5,970 nt of DNA from JAQYVL01 sp964578935 (GCA_964578935.1 CAZOEW010000210.1:1-5970), one strand, 5' to 3'; positions 1 through 5,879 are shown, counted from the first letter of the stretch. Numbers and translations are program-made. The notes: a model not told the origin generated them from the letters alone.

Positions 1-61
1 CGCGCCCAAAAGCCGTTCGAACCGCATCGATCACAACGACTTCACTTGATGCTGTTGACAT
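1..61 (-). CDS. Thiolase (acetyl-CoA acetyltransferase family), N-terminal 20 codons only
   Basis: Partial gene running off the left edge. The minus strand from the ATG at 61 encodes a 20-residue start containing EVVVIDAVRTAFGR, the typical first beta strand and AVRTxxGR motif of thiolases. The start is supported by AGGAGA at 70-75, eight bases upstream. Thiolases cleave 3-ketoacyl-CoA with free CoA, or condense two acyl-CoAs in the reverse direction. The neighbouring complete thiolase begins with a matching EVVIISAVRTPVGR, so two thiolase genes stand in tandem, separated by 122 bases, probably in one transcription unit with the acyl-CoA dehydrogenase upstream. The catalytic cysteine and histidine lie outside the window, so activity and subclass (degradative or biosynthetic) cannot be judged. 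The family assignment rests on a short but distinctive motif. Confidence 0.8.
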   Translation of the reverse strand, partial: MSTASSEVVVIDAVRTAFGR

Positions 62-69
62 GTGTAAGT

Positions 70-75
70 TCTCCT
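70..75 (-). promoter_or_regulatory. Ribosome binding site of the partial thiolase
   Basis: AGGAGA on the minus strand lies eight bases before the ATG at 61. It fixes the start of a gene of which only 20 codons are visible, and shows independent translation initiation rather than coupling to the gene 122 bases upstream. Confidence 0.7.
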
Positions 76-183
76 GCAGTTACTCAATCGTATTTATCAA
101 CGTAACATGTTCCGTCTCCCCTGTTCTATAAAGCGATAAAGTGGCCTCGGAGTGAAGTCTATTGGGGTCATTTGGCAATCCTC

Positions 184-1434
184 CTAAAGAATAGATCTAT
201 TTTCAAGGACCGCCGCGATACCCAGTCCACCGCCGCCGCAAATACACTCAAGGCCGTACCGCGCACCGCTTCGTTTCATCTCGTGCAGCATCGTAACCAG
301 TACGCGTGTTCCGGTGCAGGCGATGGGATGCCCCAGGGAGATTCCGGAGCCGTTCACGTTGACCGTATGGAAACGGTCAGGGCCGACCCCCATATGCTTC
401 AAGTCCGCCAGAACCTGGGCGGCAAAGGCCTCCTGAATCTCGATGAGATCCATCTGCCGAATATCCAGATCAGCTCCGGCCAGCGCCTTCTTTACAGCAT
501 GAGGAACCGTAATATACGCGCGCCTTGGATCATCGCCCGCAACCGAACAGGAACGGAATGCGGCAAAAGGGGTTAACCCGAGCGCAACCGCTTTTTCAGC
601 CGAGGTAACAATGACCGCGGCAGCTCCATCATTTTCCGTAGAAGAATTCCCGGCCGTGCATACGCCCCCCAATACCGGTTTCAGGCGGGCCAGTTTTTCA
701 ATGGAGGTGTCTGCGCGCGGATTCTCATCCCGGTCGAAAATAACAGGATCGCCCTTTGCCTGAGGCACGGAAACCGGAATGATTTCATCTCTGAACTTTC
801 CATTTTCAATGGCGGCGCATGCCTTTTGATGGCTTCCCACCGACCACCTGTCACAGTCTTCGCGGGAGATGCTCTCTTCCTTTGCGGCGGTTTCCGCCCA
901 GGACATCATGGCCGGAAGTATGCCGTACCGGTCTTCCGGCTGGGACATGACCCGAGCTCGCTGGATCCGGTCATAAAAAGGCATCCCCCACATTTTCAGA
1001 TCCCCGTGACCGCGGGGCATGCCCCTGCTGCCGCCGACCCCCCATTTAATGTTGCCTGGAAGGTAAAATTCCGCGTTACTCATACTCTCTACCCCGCCGG
1101 CAACGACAATTTCAACCTGCCCGGTCTGCACCAGGGAAGCTGCGAACCGAACCACGTCCAGGCCGGTACAGCACCTTCTGTCGATGGTAATGCCGGGAAT
1201 CGATTCCGGCCATCCGGCCTTTAAAAGCGACATTCGGGCGATATTCACGTATTCACCGTTCTGATAGGACTGCCCCATAATCACTTCATCCACCTGATCA
1301 GGAGACAGATCGATCTTCCTGACAGCCTGATCCAGTACAAGGGCGCCCAGATCATAGGCCTCAATTGTCTTTAACGCCCCCATGTAACGCCCCACAGGGG
1401 TTCGAACCGCGCTGATGATCACGACCTCTTTCAT
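184..1434 (-). CDS. Thiolase, acetyl-CoA C-acyltransferase family
   Basis: A 416-residue cytoplasmic thiolase, close to the usual 390-430 of the family. It would catalyse thiolytic release of acetyl-CoA from 3-ketoacyl-CoA, the last step of beta-oxidation, or the reverse condensation. The N-terminal motif SAVRTPVGR is at residues 8-16. The nucleophilic cysteine is probably C88 in DRRCCTGLD (family NxxCxSG), followed by the VAGGVESMS motif at 111-119. C-terminal catalytic elements are H369 in GHP and C399 in CICGGGG. The loop normally read NEAF or HEAF is QEAF here (Q334), an unusual substitution at an oxyanion-hole position. I chose the ATG at 1434 because AAGGAG lies nine bases upstream and the protein then begins directly with the first beta strand. 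The open frame extends to 1593, but that would add 53 unrelated residues overlapping the preceding gene. The gene lies 70 bases after the acyl-CoA dehydrogenase and before a second thiolase. Substrate chain length is not readable from the sequence. Confidence 0.93.
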   Translation of the reverse strand: MKEVVIISAVRTPVGRYMGALKTIEAYDLGALVLDQAVRKIDLSPDQVDEVIMGQSYQNGEYVNIARMSLLKAGWPESIPGITIDRRCCTGLDVVRFAASLVQTGQVEIVVAGGVESMSNAEFYLPGNIKWGVGGSRGMPRGHGDLKMWGMPFYDRIQRARVMSQPEDRYGILPAMMSWAETAAKEESISREDCDRWSVGSHQKACAAIENGKFRDEIIPVSVPQAKGDPVIFDRDENPRADTSIEKLARLKPVLGGVCTAGNSSTENDGAAAVIVTSAEKAVALGLTPFAAFRSCSVAGDDPRRAYITVPHAVKKALAGADLDIRQMDLIEIQEAFAAQVLADLKHMGVGPDRFHTVNVNGSGISLGHPIACTGTRVLVTMLHEMKRSGARYGLECICGGGGLGIAAVLENRSIL

Positions 1435-1443
1435 AATCGATTT

Positions 1444-1449
1444 CTCCTT
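1444..1449 (-). promoter_or_regulatory. Ribosome binding site deciding the thiolase start
   Basis: AAGGAG on the minus strand, nine bases before the ATG at 1434. It selects this start over in-frame upstream codons up to 1593, which lie inside the acyl-CoA dehydrogenase gene. Confidence 0.75.
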
Positions 1450-1460
1450 TACCCATGATG

Positions 1461-1500
1461 TCTGCCGGATACCCTTCAAACCCATCAACGGGCCGGCGGA
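1461..1500 (-). repeat. Imperfect inverted repeat between acyl-CoA dehydrogenase and thiolase genes
   Basis: Arms 1461-1468 and 1493-1500 pair at 7 of 8 positions (TCTGCCGG against CCGGCGGA). The 24-base loop contains a further CCC/GGG pairing. It falls between two co-oriented genes, after the stop at 1505 and before the thiolase ribosome binding site. No T-tract follows, so it is not an intrinsic terminator. It could be an intercistronic stem affecting mRNA processing or stability, or chance. Confidence 0.3.
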
Positions 1501-1504
1501 CCCT

Positions 1505-3292
1505 CTAGAACGCGCTCTCCGGAAAGTCCACAATCTCGCGGCCCGGGCGCAGGCATGACTGAATGGTCGAAAGAACATGCGGAAGGGTGACATCCGTGAA
1601 ATAAGTTGCCTGCATCACCTTGCCCCGGTAAAAGTCATACTTCTTTCCGCTTTTCAGGGATGGTTCATAGGCAATCACGGCCATGTCCACAAGCCGCCAT
1701 ACCATAATAATTTCACTGAGAGCCATCAATGCGGGAAAGGTATAGGAAGCCCACTGAAGGGGATCAGAAGCCATGAGAGACTTAAGCTCCAGAGCGCCTT
1801 CACACACCTTGTTCATCACTCCGGACAAGGCTCGGACCTTGTCGCCAAGTTCCGGATGCTCCTTGTGCTTTTCACAGAATTCCGAGATCTCTTTTCGGAA
1901 GGCATAAAAAGGCGCACCCCCTCTCATGTTCATTTTCCGTCCCATGAGATCCGTAGACTGAATACCGTTCGTGCCTTCATACAGGGAGAGAATTTTAACA
2001 TCCCGTAAATACTGTTCCTGGGGATACTCCTTACAGAATCCATACCCTCCATAACACTGCATTGCGGTTTCACAAACTTTAAACCCCATGTCCGAGCAAT
2101 AGCTTTTGATGATCGGCGTCATGAATTCCGTGAGGTTGAGATAATGTTCCTTTTCCTCTCCTTCCGGAAGCGCTTTGGCAAGATCCGCCCAATACATACC
2201 TGAATATACCATGGATCGCATGCCATCCACCGTGGCCTTCATCCACAAAAGCATCCTGCGTACATCCGGATGGTCGATAATAGGCACGCTGCCCTCTTTT
2301 CTGCGCGCGATATCCCTGCCCTGAACTCTTTCCTTTGCATAGGAAACAGCATTCCGGTAGGCGGTTGAAGCGGTTCCAAGACCGGCGACACCGGTATTGA
2401 TCCGTGCCGCGTTCATCATCTGGAACATATGGGCAAGTCCCATATTTTCCTGACCGCAAAGATATCCGATACAATCATCCCGGGTCCCGAAATGAAGCGT
2501 GCAGGTGGGAGACGCGTGAATACCGAGTTTCTCCTCGATCCCGCCGCAAACAACGTCATTGGATCCTTCCACAACGCCGTCGGCATTTACCCTGTTTTTG
2601 GGAACGATAAAAAGCGAAATGCCTTTGACGCCTCGGGGGGCACCCTCAATCCTTGCCAGCGTCAGGTGAATGATATTATCGGTCATATCATGATCGCCCC
2701 AGGAAATAAAAATCTTGGTGCCTTTTATTTTAAACTGATCTCCCTCACGAAGTGCGGTGGTTGTAATCTCCGCCAGGTTGGAGCCTGCGTCCGGTTCGGT
2801 CAGGCACATGGTTCCCGACCAGGTTCCATTGAGCATCTTCGGCACATACCGTTCTTTCAGTTCTTTGTCTGCAAAACTCTCTATCAGGTGCGCGGCTCCC
2901 CTGGTGAGCCCCGGGGCCATGTTGAATCCCTGGCATGCGCCGTACAGCATATCATTCTTGACAATGGTCATCAGATTGGGAAAGGCCTGGCCGCCATACT
3001 CTTCATCCAGATCCATGCCGATCCATCCGTCTTCACCGCACTGTCTGAATGCTTTTCTAAATTCAGGAGGCACCTTTACCTCTCCGTTCTCAAACCTCAC
3101 TCCGGGTTTTTCACCAAGTTCCTGCAGGGGATCCACAACCCCCTTGGCAAAATTGATCGCTTCATTCACCAGCATGTCCAGTGTTTTTTCATTCAGATCC
3201 CTGTACCGTTCCAGGTCACAGAGTGATCCGTAATTCAACTGTTCCTTTAAAATAAAAAAAATCTCTTTCGGATTGACTTTAAAATTTCCCAT
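1505..3292 (-). CDS. Acyl-CoA dehydrogenase, long DmdC-like type with C-terminal extension
   Basis: A 595-residue FAD enzyme that should introduce a 2,3-double bond into an acyl-CoA and pass electrons to electron-transfer flavoprotein. It is about 200 residues longer than classical 380-400-residue members. Inferred layout: a short N-terminal helical segment (residues about 3-37), the alpha-helical N domain (about 40-158), the middle beta domain with signature CLTEPDAGSN at 163-172 and an ISWGDHD segment at 196-202, the C-terminal helical domain with the FAD/dimer motif around QCYGGYGF (412-419) and RDVKI (430-434), then an extra helical domain to the end. The catalytic base is E439 in LYEGTNGIQ. 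This architecture matches the group containing 3-methylmercaptopropionyl-CoA dehydrogenase (DmdC), but many members act on other fatty or aryl acyl-CoAs and the substrate cannot be read here. The start at 3292 has AAGGAG six bases upstream. It is the first gene of a likely operon with two thiolases. Confidence 0.95.
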   Translation of the reverse strand: MGNFKVNPKEIFFILKEQLNYGSLCDLERYRDLNEKTLDMLVNEAINFAKGVVDPLQELGEKPGVRFENGEVKVPPEFRKAFRQCGEDGWIGMDLDEEYGGQAFPNLMTIVKNDMLYGACQGFNMAPGLTRGAAHLIESFADKELKERYVPKMLNGTWSGTMCLTEPDAGSNLAEITTTALREGDQFKIKGTKIFISWGDHDMTDNIIHLTLARIEGAPRGVKGISLFIVPKNRVNADGVVEGSNDVVCGGIEEKLGIHASPTCTLHFGTRDDCIGYLCGQENMGLAHMFQMMNAARINTGVAGLGTASTAYRNAVSYAKERVQGRDIARRKEGSVPIIDHPDVRRMLLWMKATVDGMRSMVYSGMYWADLAKALPEGEEKEHYLNLTEFMTPIIKSYCSDMGFKVCETAMQCYGGYGFCKEYPQEQYLRDVKILSLYEGTNGIQSTDLMGRKMNMRGGAPFYAFRKEISEFCEKHKEHPELGDKVRALSGVMNKVCEGALELKSLMASDPLQWASYTFPALMALSEIIMVWRLVDMAVIAYEPSLKSGKKYDFYRGKVMQATYFTDVTLPHVLSTIQSCLRPGREIVDFPESAF

Positions 3293-3298
3293 GGATTA

Positions 3299-3304
3299 CT
3301 CCTT
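3299..3304 (-). promoter_or_regulatory. Ribosome binding site of the acyl-CoA dehydrogenase
   Basis: AAGGAG on the minus strand, six bases before the ATG at 3292. It supports that start. Confidence 0.75.
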
Positions 3305-3326
3305 GTGTTCATAACGTGATGAAGCT

Positions 3327-3343
3327 CCAATATACTGAATTGG
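3327..3343. promoter_or_regulatory. Interrupted palindrome, possible operator upstream of the acyl-CoA dehydrogenase
   Basis: CCAATATACTGAATTGG has 5-base perfect arms CCAAT/ATTGG with a 7-base centre, lying 35 bases upstream of the acyl-CoA dehydrogenase start codon. Fatty-acid catabolic operons are often controlled by TetR- or GntR-type repressors that bind short palindromes. I do not recognise this as any specific known site, and arms this short can occur by chance. Confidence 0.25.
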
Positions 3344-3407
3344 GTTATCATAAATTAATCCTTTAAAATAACAAAAAATAATTCCATTAAATCAAATTTT
3401 ATACCTC

Positions 3408-3413
3408 TATAAT
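3408..3413 (+). promoter_or_regulatory. Candidate -10 element for the secreted repeat protein
   Basis: This is a perfect TATAAT on the plus strand in AT-rich DNA. No acceptable -35 hexamer is found 16-18 bases upstream and there is no extended -10 TG, so the call is weak. If used, transcription would start near 3420, giving a leader of about 200 bases before the ATG at 3620. Confidence 0.25.
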
Positions 3414-3584
3414 ATTCTCTACATGAAAAGGCAAATCCAATGCATCAAAATTGTCGGGTATCCTTCGGACAGGACGCTATCAGAAGATGAAAAAAATATG
3501 AATTGCCGTGATTTCTTTCTAATGATAGGTAGAAAATAGGATGACAACCTGAACAGTTTCATTTCAAGGCGAGCGCCGTTACCG

Positions 3585-3600
3585 GGCTTTTTACAAAGCC
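3585..3600. repeat. Perfect 6-bp stem hairpin just before the secreted protein gene
   Basis: GGCTTT-TTAC-AAAGCC forms a perfect six-base-pair stem with a four-base loop, ending ten bases before the GGAG that serves the downstream gene. No T-tract follows on the plus strand. It could modulate translation in the leader. The surrounding GC-rich block (about 3565-3603) differs from the AT-rich DNA before it, so it might also be a fragment of a dispersed intergenic repeat. Confidence 0.4.
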
Positions 3601-3609
3601 GTCAAGATT

Positions 3610-3613
3610 GGAG
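3610..3613 (+). promoter_or_regulatory. Ribosome binding site choosing ATG 3620
   Basis: GGAG, six bases before the ATG at 3620, overlaps the alternative TTG codon at 3608. This makes the ATG the better start, and a signal peptide then begins at once. Confidence 0.65.
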
Positions 3614-3619
3614 AAAAAT

Positions 3620-5206
3620 ATGCGGATCAGCACATCTGTTTTCATCCTCTTTGTCCTGTCCTTCATTTTCTGTTTACCCTGTACTGCAGGGGCGGAAGAC
3701 GATTTCTTTCAACGTTACGCATTAACGGTTGAAGGAAATGAAATCGATTATGTGGTTGAGGATTTGAATGGCGATGGATTAAATGACCTGCTGTTTTTAC
3801 ATATGGTAAAAAACAATGGCACGGAATCCCGTATCTTTTCCGTCTTCTATCAGACAGAAACCGGCTTTCCTCCCAATGCGGATCAACGTTTTGAGGTGGA
3901 CAAAAATGCCGTTGTCTACTGTATATCGGACATCGCCGGGAACCCCGGAAAAGAGATCCTGTTCTTTACAAAAAAAGGATTGTTCTACTATTTTAATGAG
4001 TCGGGAAAATTCAATCCACAGCCGGGGATGTTGATGGAAACGGATTCCATGTTCAAGATTCCGGATGGATCATTTCTGGAAACCTATAACTTTGCGGCGG
4101 ATCTAAACGAAGATGGAATGGATGAAATCATTGTCCCGGATTTTCATCACGTGGTCATCCATCATCCGGATGCTGCGGGAGCCTACACAAAAGAATCAAT
4201 TCTTCGTGTGGAGTTGTTATCCAGAATCGTTTCCGCGAAAGAAGCCGGTAAATACATTGTCGCATCCTACATTATCCCCAATATCATCATTGCCGATTAC
4301 AATGGCGATATGAAAAAGGATCTCATTTTCGTTCTGGAAAAAAGCCTGCTCATTTATTTTCAAAACAGCGACGGAACCTTTTCAGATGATGCTTCCGCAC
4401 ATGTGGAACTGGAGGAAAGTCTGACCAAAACGTATGCATTGCGGATACGGGACAGAAATATCCAGCAGAGAGACCGGTATAAAAACAAAACCGGAATCAA
4501 GACGATTCAGGACTTGAATCATGACGGGATCATGGATGTGATTACCGAAACCTATTCCGACGCCAAAAGCGCATTCACCCCCACAAAAACCCTGAAAATC
4601 TATTTTGGCAGGGTGGCCGATGAAGATCCGTCAAAAGGACCTGTTTTCAACAACAAACCGGACAATACGATTGTGACGACAGGATTCCCGGGACGGGGCG
4701 CAATCCTGGATGTGAACAATGATCATAAAATGGACTTGCTGATTCCTTCCATCGAACTCGGTTTTTTCAAGATCATCCGCATCCTGTTGTCCGGGAAGGC
4801 CGAGGTGGATCTGCATATTTACAAGGCGACAAAACAGGGGAGTTACAACCCGGAACCGGACCAGGTGATCGGTTTTACCCTGCATATTGACCGAAAAGGA
4901 CGCAAATTGCCGGTGGGTAAATTTGAAGGAGATTTCAACGGGGACGGCAAAACCGACTACATGGGTGATGAAGGGGAAGCCATCGTGATCGTATTCAATC
5001 CAAACAGTGAAATCCTCAAATCAGATCCGGATGTTGTCTTTCCCGTGAAAGTACCGGAGAACGGCTTGAATGTAAAGTCGGAAACCATATCAGACGATCC
5101 TTACAGCGATATCGTGATGATCTACTCCGAATCAACCGATAAAACCGGAAAAGACAAAAATGTGTGTGTGCTGCTCAATCGAAATGGGGGGGAAAAAACA
5201 AACTAG
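3620..5206 (+). CDS. Secreted VCBS/FG-GAP repeat protein, probable calcium-binding beta-propeller
   Basis: A 528-residue exported protein of unknown ligand. Residues 1-25 form a signal peptide: a short basic start (MRIS), a hydrophobic core to about residue 20, and an AGA site with likely signal-peptidase I cleavage before E26. No valid lipobox is seen. The mature part repeats the calcium-loop pattern DxNxDGxxD: D48 (DLNGDGLND), D161 (DLNEDGMDE), D226 (DYNGDMKKD), D298 (DLNHDGIMD), D364 (DVNNDHKMD) and D438 (DFNGDGKTD). Degraded copies lie near residue 104 (DIAGNPGKE) and near 492. Spacing of 54-74 residues suits a seven- or eight-bladed propeller, as in integrin-type FG-GAP proteins. No membrane anchor, sorting signal or enzymatic domain is visible. 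The ATG at 3620 is preferred to an in-frame TTG at 3608, because GGAG at 3610-3613 overlaps that TTG and is correctly spaced for the ATG. The gene diverges from the fatty-acid genes and converges with vapC, so no operon partner hints at its role. Confidence 0.88.
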   Translation: MRISTSVFILFVLSFIFCLPCTAGAEDDFFQRYALTVEGNEIDYVVEDLNGDGLNDLLFLHMVKNNGTESRIFSVFYQTETGFPPNADQRFEVDKNAVVYCISDIAGNPGKEILFFTKKGLFYYFNESGKFNPQPGMLMETDSMFKIPDGSFLETYNFAADLNEDGMDEIIVPDFHHVVIHHPDAAGAYTKESILRVELLSRIVSAKEAGKYIVASYIIPNIIIADYNGDMKKDLIFVLEKSLLIYFQNSDGTFSDDASAHVELEESLTKTYALRIRDRNIQQRDRYKNKTGIKTIQDLNHDGIMDVITETYSDAKSAFTPTKTLKIYFGRVADEDPSKGPVFNNKPDNTIVTTGFPGRGAILDVNNDHKMDLLIPSIELGFFKIIRILLSGKAEVDLHIYKATKQGSYNPEPDQVIGFTLHIDRKGRKLPVGKFEGDFNGDGKTDYMGDEGEAIVIVFNPNSEILKSDPDVVFPVKVPENGLNVKSETISDDPYSDIVMIYSESTDKTGKDKNVCVLLNRNGGEKTN

Positions 5207-5241
5207 TTTCAGAACAGGGGTCTTTTTCGGCATTTTTCGAT

Positions 5242-5622
5242 TTATATTTGAATCTGTAGTGAAATAATATCTTTCATTAAATGGAAATGATTGTCTAATG
5301 TGTAGATATTACATCCATTTTGCTTTGCATTTTGAGCTATTATCAGATCAGGAATTCCAATACCATTCAGTCCATTTTTTAAACATTTATATTGATAATC
5401 TATAATTTCATTCCAATTGATAGAAATCTCTAATTTATTAATCTTATGCAATAAATCGATAATTTTCGTTTCATTTCTGACTTTCAGGAACGGTATTAAT
5501 TCTGTCAGGATAAGATCATTAGTTACAAGAAGGTTTTCATCAATTAAAAAATCCATCTGTGCAGAATCATTTCCACCTCTAAAATAATCTACCCATATAG
5601 ATGTATCGACTAAAACCGACAT
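5242..5622 (-). CDS. vapC: VapC-type PIN-domain ribonuclease toxin
   Basis: A 126-residue single PIN domain, normal size for VapC toxins, which are Mg-dependent endoribonucleases that cut RNA (in studied cases tRNA or rRNA) and stop translation when not held by VapB. The acidic site appears complete: D6 in LVDTSIWVDYFR, E41 in ILTELI, D92 in GIPDLIIAQNA and D110 in YTLDNHF. The start at 5622 overlaps the end of vapB by 13 bases, with GAGGG at 5628-5632 inside vapB as ribosome binding site. This is the antitoxin-first, translationally coupled layout typical of the family. The gene converges with the secreted repeat protein, leaving only 35 bases between stops. Composition is strikingly AT-rich (a 60-base sample at 5281-5340 is 30% GC) compared with the genes to the left, which suggests acquisition by transfer. 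The RNA target cannot be predicted. Confidence 0.93.
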   Translation of the reverse strand: MSVLVDTSIWVDYFRGGNDSAQMDFLIDENLLVTNDLILTELIPFLKVRNETKIIDLLHKINKLEISINWNEIIDYQYKCLKNGLNGIGIPDLIIAQNAKQNGCNIYTLDNHFHLMKDIISLQIQI

Positions 5623-5813
5623 TTACGCCCTCGAATTGTTTCTAAATCGATATCTAAATTTATTTTTCCTTTAAAATCTTTGATTTCGGATAATTGCGCT
5701 CTTCGAATTAATTGTTCCAAAGCCGTGATAATGACCTTTGTTTTTGTTTTGATGTGAGTTGCTTTCATGGCTTCATTCACCAAATTATCAGGTATATCAA
5801 GTGTTGTTCTCAT
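5610..5813 (-). CDS. vapB: VapB-type antitoxin, ribbon-helix-helix
   Basis: A 67-residue antitoxin. The N-terminal strand RTTLDIP (2-8) and two helices (about 9-20 and 24-39) form the ribbon-helix-helix DNA-binding unit of the VapB/DUF2191 type. Residues about 43-63 (IKDFKGKINLDID onward) should wrap the VapC active site and neutralise it. The start at 5813 is chosen because AGGAGGA at 5819-5825 lies five bases upstream. An in-frame ATG at 5834 would put seven extra residues before the conserved strand and falls within the operator palindrome, upstream of the predicted transcript start. The gene precedes vapC with a 13-base overlap, so it should be made first. VapB-VapC complexes commonly repress their own promoter, and two matching palindromic boxes upstream fit that. 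Confidence 0.92.
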   Translation of the reverse strand: MRTTLDIPDNLVNEAMKATHIKTKTKVIITALEQLIRRAQLSEIKDFKGKINLDIDLETIRGRKCRF

Positions 5814-5818
5814 AATTG

Positions 5819-5825
5819 TCCTCCT
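5819..5825 (-). promoter_or_regulatory. Strong ribosome binding site of vapB
   Basis: AGGAGGA on the minus strand, five bases before the ATG at 5813. It decides the start against the upstream ATG at 5834. It is stronger than the GAGGG serving vapC, consistent with the antitoxin being made in excess. Confidence 0.75.
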
Positions 5826-5858
5826 TTTATGCATAAAATTAACAATCTATGCATAAAA
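5825..5858 (-). promoter_or_regulatory. Probable VapBC autoregulatory operator, two palindromic boxes
   Basis: TTTTATGCATAAAA at 5825-5838 is a perfect 14-base palindrome. A second copy of its core, TATGCATAAAA, is at 5848-5858, against 5828-5838 for the first: 11 identical bases shifted by exactly 20, about two helical turns. One box sits between the predicted -35 and -10 elements and the other overlaps the -10 and transcript start, an arrangement expected of a repressor operator. Dimeric ribbon-helix-helix antitoxins bind such paired short palindromes. The specific binding is inferred. Confidence 0.65.
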
Positions 5859-5864
5859 AGTCAA
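5836..5864 (-). promoter_or_regulatory. Predicted sigma-70 type promoter of vapBC
   Basis: On the minus strand, TTGACT (5864-5859) matches the -35 consensus at five of six positions. It is followed by a 17-base spacer and TAATTT (5841-5836) as a weaker -10. Transcription would begin near 5829, leaving a short leader of about 16 bases with the vapB ribosome binding site. The operator boxes interleave with these elements. Confidence 0.5.
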
Positions 5865-5879
5865 ATCTTTTTCCCGAAA

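Larger units (their letters stand above)
3293..3619. other. Divergent AT-rich intergenic region
   Basis: This 327-base stretch separates the minus-strand acyl-CoA dehydrogenase operon from the plus-strand secreted repeat protein, so promoters for both should lie here. About 3345-3420 is very AT-rich. A perfect plus-strand TATAAT is at 3408-3413, and on the minus strand TATAAA is at 3398-3403. Neither has a good -35 element at normal spacing, so both are only candidates. Other items are an interrupted palindrome at 3327-3343, a 38-codon ATG frame at 3423-3539 without a ribosome binding site, and a perfect hairpin at 3585-3600. I see no RNA gene or riboswitch. Confidence 0.6.

Noticed and set aside
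79..106. GTTAC...GTAAC inverted repeat between the two thiolases
   Set aside because: Arms are only five bases with an 18-base unmatched centre, which is expected by chance.
172..576. Plus-strand open frame opposite the thiolase C-terminal part
   Set aside because: It covers the bases encoding conserved thiolase motifs on the other strand and its product resembles no family I know.
1435..1593. Upstream in-frame extension of the thiolase to an ATG at 1593
   Set aside because: The extra 53 residues are arginine-rich and unlike thiolases, they overlap the end of the acyl-CoA dehydrogenase, and the ATG at 1434 has a well-placed AAGGAG.
2429..3226. A 265-codon plus-strand open frame opposite the acyl-CoA dehydrogenase
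   Set aside because: It is fully antisense to a gene with clear family motifs and its product has no recognisable domain. It is a by-product of the real gene's codon bias.
5161..5170. (TG)5 run in the secreted protein gene as a phase-variable repeat
   Set aside because: Five dinucleotide units is short, it encodes ordinary propeller sequence (NVCVLLN), and it lies far from the start of the gene.
5199..5241. Intrinsic terminator between the convergent secreted protein and vapC genes
   Set aside because: AAACTAGTTT at 5200-5209 is a palindrome without a loop, and no GC-rich stem followed by a T-tract exists on either strand.
5814..5834. Longer VapB start adding seven residues from the ATG at 5834
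   Set aside because: That ATG lies inside the palindromic operator and upstream of the predicted transcript start, while the shorter start has a strong ribosome binding site and begins with the conserved strand.
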